Shown: piece by piece, positions 1 to 4,582 of the stretch
How positions within the stretch are numbered: position 1 is the stretch's first letter
How the letters are laid out: each line of letters begins with the position of its first letter
Assembly (NCBI GenBank): GCA_902495305.1
Contig: CABUWG010000058.1
Span: 1 to 9,314 of the forward strand
Reading direction: 5' to 3'
Source: an uncultured Pseudomonadota bacterium
Lineage (GTDB): Bacteria > Pseudomonadota > Alphaproteobacteria > RF32 > CAG-239
DNA length: 9,314 nt
Made by a program: the position numbers and the translations under genes
The notes under the pieces: model-generated
The model's input: the letters and a program-made list of their open reading frames with translations, nothing else
What the model was told of the DNA's origin: nothing
Databases searched by the model: none

Positions 1-69
1 AGACGGCCTGAACTTTTTCATGAAGACTTAGAAAACGAGTTTAGGGCTAGTATTTTTGCTTTTGTGGCT

Positions 70-91
70 GCCGGCCTCCCGGCCTTTTGTT
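70..91 (+). terminator. Probable intrinsic terminator of an upstream gene
   Basis: A GCCGG stem (70-74) pairs with CCGGC (79-83) around a 4-base loop, and CTTTTGTT follows. This is the form of a short Rho-independent terminator on the + strand. It would end transcription of a gene lying left of the window; one candidate frame stops with TAG at 29-31, 38 bases before the stem. The stem is only 5 bp, so the call is moderate. Another frame is open from position 1 to a TGA at 145-147 and would read through this hairpin, so either the hairpin or that frame is not what it seems. Confidence 0.5.
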
Positions 92-339
92 ACATGACAA
101 AAGTAACAATTAAAAATAACAAACTTAATGAAGATGAGGAAATATGAAAATAAAAAAAAGAAAATTGGCGGCAAAAAAAAAGGGGAGAGGGAAGACAGGG
201 CAGAAAGATGAAGGAGAGAGTGAAACCTGATTCCAAGACCGTTGCCGATGAATTCTAAAGATGAAGAAAAGACAAGAATAAAGGGTGGAAAAAAGAAAAA
301 AATAGTGTATGATGACGGCAAGAAAGGAAAAATAAAACA
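92..339 (+). other. Purine-rich leader region with short lysine-rich frames, no secure gene
   Basis: The + strand is extremely purine-rich (85 of 100 bases in 131-230 are A or G by hand count), with runs such as A9 followed by G4. Three short frames tile it in different phases: 144-230 (28 codons), 208-258 (16 codons, open back to 154) and 248-349 (33 codons, overlapping the tgt start). All are lysine-rich, which the base composition alone would give. The first starts with ATG overlapping the TGA of an open frame from the left edge (ATGA at 144-147) and has GAGGA at 136-140. They could be a decayed small basic-protein gene, a leader peptide or simply non-coding sequence. I saw no convincing sigma-70 promoter here, although tgt needs one in or upstream of this stretch. 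Confidence 0.5.
144..230 (+). CDS. Possible 28-residue basic peptide (doubtful)
   Basis: This is a short frame beginning MKIKKRKLAAKKK and ending GQKDEGESET. The N-terminal half is almost all lysine and arginine; the last residues are acidic. In its favour are a GAGGA ribosome-binding-like sequence 3 bases before the ATG and a 4-base ATGA overlap with a frame open from the left edge of the window, an arrangement typical of coupled genes. Against it, the stretch is purine-rich DNA in which every frame yields lysine, and a terminator-like hairpin (70-83) sits within the supposed upstream gene. I recognise no family. Confidence 0.2.
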   Translation: MKIKKRKLAAKKKGRGKTGQKDEGESET

Positions 340-1464
340 ATGGCACTAAAATTTGAAATTTTAAAACGCAGCGGCAAATCCCGCCTCGGCAAACTCCATA
401 CCAAACACGGCACGGTTGATACGCCGGCATTTATGCCCGTCGGCACTTGCGGTACGGTAAAAGCGATGATGCCGGAATCCGTCGCCTCGACCGGAGCGCA
501 GATTCTGCTCGGCAACACCTACCACCTGATGCTTCGTCCGGGGGCTGATCTGGTTGAAAAAATGGGCGGACTGCATAAATTTATGAACTGGGATAAACCG
601 ATTTTGACCGATTCCGGCGGCTTTCAGGTTATGAGCCTGACCGGCCTGCGTAAACTGACGGAAGAAGGCGTGACTTTCAGCTCGCACGTTGACGGCAAAA
701 AGTTTTTCTTGAGCCCTGAGGAGTCAATCAAAATCCAGCACAAACTGGATTCCAACATCACCATGTGCATGGATGAATGTGTCAAACTTCCGGCCACGCA
801 TAAAGACGTGCAAAAATCAATGGAAATGTCCATGCGCTGGGCCAAACGAAGCAAGGCTGCCTTTGTTGACCGCGACGGTTACGGCATCTTCGGTATCCAG
901 CAGGGCGGAGATTATGAAGACCTGCGCGGAATTTCTGCCGAAAAACTGAAAGAAATCGGCTTTGACGGCTATGCCATCGGCGGTCTGGCCGTTGGTGAGG
1001 GGCAGGAAACCATGTTTAAGGTTTTGGACTATGCACCGGGGATGCTGCCGGACGACAAACCGCGTTACCTGATGGGTGTCGGCCGTCCGGATGATATCGT
1101 CGGAGCGGTTTTGCGCGGAGTTGATATGTTTGACTGCGTTATGCCGACCCGTTCCGGACGTACGGCTCAGGCCTTTACCCGTTTTGGCACGGTAAACATC
1201 CGCAACGCCCGCCACCGCGAAGACCCGCGTCCGCTGGAAGAAGGCTGCGACTGCCCGCTTTGCCGCAATTACAGCCGTGCTTATATCCATCATTTGCAAA
1301 AATGCAACGAAGTTCTTGCCGTTATGTTGTTAACATGGCATAATATCAGATACTACCAAAGATTAATGCAGGGGCTGCGTCAGGCTCTGGCTGAAGACAA
1401 ACTGCAAGACTTTGCACAACAGTTTTATGCCGATCAGGCGCAGGGCGATATACCGGAGATATAA
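340..1464 (+). CDS. tgt: Queuine/preQ1 tRNA-ribosyltransferase (Tgt)
   Basis: Tgt exchanges the guanine at the wobble position (34) of tRNAs with GUN anticodons for preQ1 in bacteria, a step of queuosine synthesis in the cytoplasm. The 374-residue length matches the bacterial family. Visible hallmarks are TDSGGFQ with the catalytic Asp91, GIQQGG (185-190), YAIGGLAVGE (211-220), and MFDCVMPTR (263-271) with the nucleophile Asp265. The zinc site is complete: Cys303, Cys305, Cys308 and His334. The residue spacing matches the E. coli enzyme, shifted by one. The ATG at 340 has AAGGA at 325-329; the N-terminus (MALKFEIL) is typical, so this start is secure. The LOG gene begins 2 bases after the stop, and its ribosome-binding site lies inside the end of tgt, suggesting co-translation. 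queA is often near tgt in proteobacteria but is not seen here. Confidence 0.98.
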   Translation: MALKFEILKRSGKSRLGKLHTKHGTVDTPAFMPVGTCGTVKAMMPESVASTGAQILLGNTYHLMLRPGADLVEKMGGLHKFMNWDKPILTDSGGFQVMSLTGLRKLTEEGVTFSSHVDGKKFFLSPEESIKIQHKLDSNITMCMDECVKLPATHKDVQKSMEMSMRWAKRSKAAFVDRDGYGIFGIQQGGDYEDLRGISAEKLKEIGFDGYAIGGLAVGEGQETMFKVLDYAPGMLPDDKPRYLMGVGRPDDIVGAVLRGVDMFDCVMPTRSGRTAQAFTRFGTVNIRNARHREDPRPLEEGCDCPLCRNYSRAYIHHLQKCNEVLAVMLLTWHNIRYYQRLMQGLRQALAEDKLQDFAQQFYADQAQGDIPEI

Positions 1465-1466
1465 AA

Positions 1467-2411
1467 ATGACAGAACATTGTCAGGATCAACAGTTTGTAA
1501 CCGACTTTTTAAAAGAAAACCGCCAAGAGGGCTTGCGTGTGTTTGTTGCCGGCGGCAGCCGCTCGGGCACGGAACCGGTGTATGTTGAAGAAGCATACAA
1601 TCTCGGCCGCAAAATTGTCAAACTCGGCTTCAAACTGGATTTCGGCGTTTCCAATTCCGGCATTATGGGGGCGGTTGCCCGCGGCGTTTTGGACGGCTGG
1701 AACAAAAAGAAAAATGCCGATGGCGCCAAAAGCCCGATTCAGGGCGTGACGACCGAGGCCTATTATGAATTGTACCCCAAAGACGATGAGCTCATCTGCC
1801 AGATTGATAACCTGATTTTTGCTAAGACGCTGGAAGAACGCAAACAAAAACTTCTGAATGCCGACTTTGTGGTCTTTGCCCCCGGCGGCGTCGGAACTTT
1901 GGACGAGCTGGCTTATGACTGTGTTGCCATGCAGGACGGTTTTTTAGACTTCAAACCGTTTATTTTTTATAATATTGACGGCTATTTTCATCATATTATG
2001 GAATATCTCAAGGAGATTGCACTGAAAGGCTTTGCCGATCCGATGCCCTTTATCGTAGTCGATAACAGCGAAGAAATCGGCATTGTCATGCGGTTGATAA
2101 AGCAGCGTTATACGCATAAAATGAACGGTAAGGAAGCTTATGCCAAAGTCCGTGAGCTGATTTATGACCTGCCGTATTTCATCAAGAAAAAAACGGACGA
2201 CAGTATTTTTGTTGAGGACATTGATGCCGAAATCAGCCGTATCCGCACCTCCGGCAGCCCTGAGGAAAAGCAGGAGCTGGAAGCCGCCATTGAACAGGCT
2301 TATCTTGAAAAAGAAATTGAGCGGATGTATGAGCGCCTTGCCAAAACCGGCCGCGATACCTCGGTTGTCAGCGACAAACTGACCAAGCTTAAAAAACGCC
2401 GCAAAAAATAA
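1467..2411 (+). CDS. LOG-family protein (Rossmann-fold nucleotide phosphoribohydrolase) with long C-terminal extension
   Basis: LOG proteins (often misnamed lysine decarboxylases) cleave nucleoside 5'-monophosphates, such as cytokinin riboside monophosphate or AMP, to base and ribose phosphate. The family signature PGGVGTLDE is intact at 139-147, including the acidic residue Glu147. The upstream catalytic arginine is probably Arg125 in EERKQK. The phosphate-loop region reads GVSNSGIMGAVARG (60-73), where typical members have a GGG run; this is a divergent variant. At 314 residues it is well above the usual 180-220. The extra ~95 residues are predicted helical, highly charged (about 268-292) and end in a basic tail, KLKKRRKK. 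The ATG follows the tgt stop by 2 bases, with GGAG at 1455-1458. No good + strand terminator follows it. The family call is firm; the substrate and the role of the tail are unknown. Confidence 0.88.
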   Translation: MTEHCQDQQFVTDFLKENRQEGLRVFVAGGSRSGTEPVYVEEAYNLGRKIVKLGFKLDFGVSNSGIMGAVARGVLDGWNKKKNADGAKSPIQGVTTEAYYELYPKDDELICQIDNLIFAKTLEERKQKLLNADFVVFAPGGVGTLDELAYDCVAMQDGFLDFKPFIFYNIDGYFHHIMEYLKEIALKGFADPMPFIVVDNSEEIGIVMRLIKQRYTHKMNGKEAYAKVRELIYDLPYFIKKKTDDSIFVEDIDAEISRIRTSGSPEEKQELEAAIEQAYLEKEIERMYERLAKTGRDTSVVSDKLTKLKKRRKK

Positions 2412-2424
2412 GCCGGTTGTTTAA

Positions 2425-2500
2425 TCCGATAAAAAAAGGCCTCTGTGCAAAGCAGAAGCCGGATTAAAACAAATGCCCCGAAATAAAACTCGGGACGGTT
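2425..2500 (-). repeat. Direct repeat copy 1, tandem - strand terminator hairpins
   Basis: This element matches 3687-3760 at 72 of 76 aligned columns (two single-base indels, two substitutions) in the same orientation. Read on the - strand it has two hairpins. The first pairs 2490-2496 with 2475-2481 and is followed by a broken T run. The second pairs 2453-2460 with 2438-2445 and is followed by seven T (complement of 2431-2437). In each stem the one imperfect pair is a C-A mismatch in + sense RNA but a G-U wobble in - sense RNA, so the - strand is probably the functional one. The outer arms TAATCCG (2422-2428) and CGGATTA (2460-2466) can also pair. No - strand gene ends immediately upstream, so this copy would stop - strand transcription arriving from the hydrolase gene. 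Confidence 0.85.
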
Positions 2501-2562
2501 GGTTAGGTAATTTTTCTGTCACAAGTATAACTAACTTTTTCGTTTGTTTCTAAAGTCTTAAG

Positions 2563-2590
2563 TTGACGTAAATTTTCCGCTTGATACAAT
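2563..2590 (+). promoter_or_regulatory. Sigma-70-type promoter of the small membrane protein gene
   Basis: TTGACG (2563-2568) and TACAAT (2585-2590) are separated by 16 bases, each one base from consensus. Transcription would start near 2597, leaving a leader of about 20 bases with AAGGA (2604-2608) before ATG 2617. The promoter overlaps the TTG at 2581, which rules that codon out as the start of the downstream gene. Confidence 0.7.
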
Positions 2591-2616
2591 ACAGGCAGTT
2601 AAAAAGGAATTTGATT

Positions 2617-3069
2617 ATGTATAAATATATTTTAATGTTTTTTCTTGGGGGCTTGTTGGCATATATTCTATGTTATGCTTTCCAGTCGGATCTTAATATC
2701 ACAAAAACAGCCGAGCATAAGGCAGAAGCAATTGTTCTGAACTGTCGCCGGCAATTTATTCCGGAGCGGGATTATGTGCCTGATATTCAGCAGAAACAAC
2801 TTGTGTATAAATCCAATGAATGTATAAAAAAAGAACTGATTGATCAACTTAATAAAATTTTTCATAAAGAAAAACAACAAAAGATTTTATCAAGCATCAA
2901 TTTGTTAGAAAAAGCAAATATCCAGTTTTATAATACTTTGTACACAGAGAATAAATATGTTCTTTCCTCAGGAACTTTGGATTTGTTGCTTATCCAAAGT
3001 TCCTGGGAAAAAACATTACAAAGCTTATTAGCAGATGTAATTTTTCAAGAAGAACTAAATCATTTTTAA
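2617..3069 (+). CDS. Membrane-anchored small protein, possible LprI-like lysozyme inhibitor/immunity protein
   Basis: This 150-residue protein is not recognised with certainty. Residues 4-22 form one hydrophobic helix (FFLGGLLAYILCYAF); no good lipobox surrounds Cys19, so it looks like an uncleaved anchor with the rest in the periplasm. The remainder is helical and charged, with two cysteines (Cys43, Cys69) that could form a disulfide. The pattern from Cys69 (a QLNKIF segment, then a segment with aromatic residues, then SSGTLDLLLIQSSWEKTLQSLL) weakly resembles LprI/DUF1311 lysozyme inhibitors, but this is by eye only and the usual later cysteines are absent. ATG 2617 is chosen for its AAGGA site and upstream promoter. 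The gene converges on a lysozyme-like hydrolase gene and overlaps it by 15 bases. Its second half is very A+T-rich (18-33% G+C per 60 bases), unlike its neighbours. An immunity role is inference. Confidence 0.75.
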   Translation: MYKYILMFFLGGLLAYILCYAFQSDLNITKTAEHKAEAIVLNCRRQFIPERDYVPDIQQKQLVYKSNECIKKELIDQLNKIFHKEKQQKILSSINLLEKANIQFYNTLYTENKYVLSSGTLDLLLIQSSWEKTLQSLLADVIFQEELNHF

Positions 3070-3678
3070 ATACTTTAAAGCCTCAAGACGTTCTTGAGGA
3101 TATCTGTAATGGATAATGTTATATTGTTCTTTCGGGTTCATCTTACTCAAAGATGATACATAATCACTCCTTGATTGATAAAGATTATTAATTATTTCTT
3201 CATCAGTATAAAAGGAGGCATCTGTACCTAAAGCTTTCTTAACAATTAAATTAGCTCTTCCATGTTGTACGGCTATAGAATATAAAACATCTTTAATAAC
3301 CGGATGCCGTTGTTCAAGATTAAGTCCTTTAATATGGTTAATATTTTGTAGTAATGGCTGAAGCTTCCGTTCAACAATAAAATCATGCTGAGCTTGGATA
3401 AAATCAGGGTCTTTCGCAAGAGAACTCCACATTTGTGCAAAGTTAAGCGTTTTATTATAAGCGCCGGAAAATCCTCCGGCCTGTTGCAGTTGCAGGGCAT
3501 AATTCCGATAAGCCGTCCGGCTCGTTAAAAATGCCAGAAAATCTTTCATCGTGCCGTTTTTTGTTTCTATTTGATAAGTCCCGTAGCTATAGCCGCCGGT
3601 CTTGTCATAACCGATGGCCGCCGGATTGCCGTTTGATTCAAAAGAAGCACTCAATGTGCCGGGTTTGTAAGATGTCAT
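3055..3678 (-). CDS. Putative peptidoglycan hydrolase, lysozyme-like (VgrG-related/phage-type)
   Basis: This 207-residue protein resembles the small lysozyme-fold hydrolases found in phage tails and in proteins annotated as VgrG-related. The N-terminus carries LSASFESNGNPAAIGYD, then GGYSYGTYQIETKNGTM; the first segment holds the probable catalytic Glu14. A later segment, SIAVQHG, is also characteristic. No signal peptide or membrane helix is present, so reaching the wall needs lysis, a secretion machine or another route not encoded here. ATG at 3678 has GGAG 7 bases upstream (complement of 3686-3689). A longer frame reaches 3840 but would start inside the promoter and cross the terminator repeat. 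The gene is a mosaic: the 5' part is about 47% G+C, the 3' half about 27-31%. Its 3' end overlaps the opposing gene by 15 bases. The hydrolase fold is fairly likely; the exact bond cleaved is not determined. Confidence 0.72.
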   Translation of the reverse strand: MTSYKPGTLSASFESNGNPAAIGYDKTGGYSYGTYQIETKNGTMKDFLAFLTSRTAYRNYALQLQQAGGFSGAYNKTLNFAQMWSSLAKDPDFIQAQHDFIVERKLQPLLQNINHIKGLNLEQRHPVIKDVLYSIAVQHGRANLIVKKALGTDASFYTDEEIINNLYQSRSDYVSSLSKMNPKEQYNIIHYRYPQERLEALKYLKMI

Positions 3679-3686
3679 TATGTTAC

Positions 3687-3760
3687 TCCGATAAAAAAAG
3701 CCTCTGCGCAAAGCAGAAGCCGGATTAAAAAAATGCCCCGAAATAAAACTCGGGGCGGTT
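3687..3760 (-). repeat. Direct repeat copy 2, tandem terminators in the hydrolase leader
   Basis: This is the second copy of the element at 2425-2500. In - sense RNA the first hairpin is a perfect 7-bp stem (3750-3756 with 3735-3741), then A and seven U. The second is an 8-bp stem with one G-U pair (3713-3720 with 3700-3707), then seven U (complement of 3693-3699). Both have the form of intrinsic terminators. They lie between the promoter (3812-3840) and the start codon of the hydrolase, and the repeat ends in the bases that form part of its GGAG ribosome-binding site. This arrangement looks like transcription attenuation, or insulation from upstream transcription. In + sense the T tracts are missing. 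Confidence 0.85.
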
Positions 3761-3811
3761 AAAACGCATATGAATCTGATATTATGGTTACACTCATACA
3801 CTATAACAAAT

Positions 3812-3840
3812 TTTATACAATACAGTGACACCAAAGTCAA
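3812..3840 (-). promoter_or_regulatory. Sigma-70-type promoter of the hydrolase gene
   Basis: On the - strand, TTGACT (3840-3835) and TATAAA (3817-3812) are separated by 17 bases, each one base from consensus. Transcription would begin near 3805, giving a leader of roughly 125 bases that contains repeat copy 2 with its two terminator hairpins. Confidence 0.7.
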
Positions 3841-3894
3841 TGCTCTGCCGACAAGTCTGTGGATAATTGCAGTATTTACAGTGGGTTAATAAAA

Positions 3895-3924
3895 ACGCCC
3901 TGTATCACGACGGATACAAGGCGT
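3895..3924 (-). terminator. Intrinsic terminator of the DUF5662-like gene
   Basis: A 12-bp stem (3895-3906 with 3913-3924, loop 3907-3912) lies 4 bases past the stop codon of the - strand gene. In - sense RNA it contains one U-G wobble and is followed by GTTTTTATT. In + sense the same position is a C-A mismatch and the flank is TTTGTTT. It therefore mainly serves the - strand gene but could also stop + strand transcripts coming from the cassette. Confidence 0.8.
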
Positions 3925-3928
3925 TTGT

Positions 3929-4435
3929 TTAATCGTCACCTGTGGCATAAACCGTTTTAATCAGCCTGTACCCATGGCGTTTAATCTTTTTTTCGGCTTC
4001 TTCAAAGCTGCATAAGCCCAGATTGACCGCTTGTAAGACTGCCGCTTCGTCAACCAGATGTAACTTCAGCATCAACGGCAAAACCTTGTTTTCCATTTGC
4101 GGATACCACTTTAACATTGTTGCAAACGCCCGCAAAGGTTTGTCCGGTTTGGTCAGACAGGCGCATTCCCAGTCAATAATCATCTCCCGATAATCCTTTT
4201 CGTTCTGGCAATGCTTTCCGTCATATTCGGTATGATGCCGCGAGTGTCGGCGGTGAATCCCCTGAACCTCTTCCACGTCCAGCCACGGAAGCCAGTATAA
4301 AAACAGCTTGTCCAGATCATGCCTCAGGCCTTTGAGCGTGTTATGTCCCAAAACCTTTTTTTCAACTTTCAGAAAAGCCAGCTTGTGCCGCCAGGTGTAC
4401 AAAAAATAATCAACGCGAATTGCTATTGAACTCAT
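3929..4435 (-). CDS. DUF5662-like protein, function unknown
   Basis: This 168-residue soluble protein has the histidine-rich layout I associate with DUF5662, a family common in phage and bacterial genomes: GLRHDLDKLFLYW (36-48), a histidine cluster HRRHSRHH (61-68) and YREMIIDWECA (82-92). The conserved His and Asp residues suggest metal binding or an HD-like site, but no activity is established to my knowledge. The last 50 residues look helical. The ATG at 4435 has no clear ribosome-binding site, yet it lies about 35 bases after a very strong promoter and begins right at the homologous region, so the start is plausible. Base composition is like the neighbouring housekeeping genes, unlike the A+T-rich cassette next to it. 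It has its own promoter and terminator, so it is a single-gene unit. The family assignment is from motif memory and is moderate. Confidence 0.75.
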   Translation of the reverse strand: MSSIAIRVDYFLYTWRHKLAFLKVEKKVLGHNTLKGLRHDLDKLFLYWLPWLDVEEVQGIHRRHSRHHTEYDGKHCQNEKDYREMIIDWECACLTKPDKPLRAFATMLKWYPQMENKVLPLMLKLHLVDEAAVLQAVNLGLCSFEEAEKKIKRHGYRLIKTVYATGDD

Positions 4436-4475
4436 AAACTAAAATAATTTAGATAAAACATAAACATTCGGCGGC

Positions 4476-4503
4476 ATTATACCTGATTGCAAAATTTTGT
4501 CAA
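4476..4503 (-). promoter_or_regulatory. Consensus sigma-70 promoter of the DUF5662-like gene
   Basis: On the - strand, a perfect TTGACA (4503-4498) and a perfect TATAAT (4481-4476) are separated by 16 bases. The transcript would start near 4469, about 34 bases before the ATG. It is the best promoter in the window and points to constitutive, strong expression. It diverges from the promoter region of the ABC transporter gene in the same 147-base gap. Confidence 0.85.
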
Positions 4504-4523
4504 CCCGCCGGACAAGAAAGCTT

Positions 4524-4552
4524 TTGGCTTTTGTAATATTTTATGCTAAACT
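4524..4552 (+). promoter_or_regulatory. Possible promoter of the ABC transporter gene
   Basis: TTGGCT (4524-4529) and TAAACT (4547-4552) have a 17-base spacing; an overlapping TATGCT (4542-4547) is an alternative -10 without a good -35. The site is in the right place, about 30 bases before the start codon, but the matches are modest. Confidence 0.4.
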
Positions 4553-4582
4553 GACGCTGTTTTTTAACAAACGGAGAGAAAT

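Noticed and set aside
1..147. Open frame from the left edge to TGA 145-147 as the end of an upstream gene
   Set aside because: It reads through a terminator-like hairpin (70-91) and shows no family motif; an alternative frame stops at 29-31. Not strong enough to annotate as a gene.
817..1299. 160-codon - strand frame opposite tgt
   Set aside because: It is a shadow of tgt, whose catalytic and zinc-binding residues are all present on the + strand.
2581..2616. TTG 2581 as the start of the small membrane protein
   Set aside because: The TTG lies next to the -10 element and upstream of the likely transcription start; ATG 2617 has AAGGA at the right distance and puts the membrane helix at the N-terminus.
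2425..3760. Repeats as transposon inverted repeats, integron recombination sites or a CRISPR pair
   Set aside because: They are direct, not inverted; there is no transposase or integrase, no recognisable recombination-site core, and only two copies more than 1 kb apart.
3679..3840. N-terminal extension of the hydrolase frame to 3840 (261 residues)
   Set aside because: It would start inside the -35 element, cross both terminator hairpins of the repeat, and lacks a ribosome-binding site; the homologous region begins at Met 3678, which has GGAG upstream.
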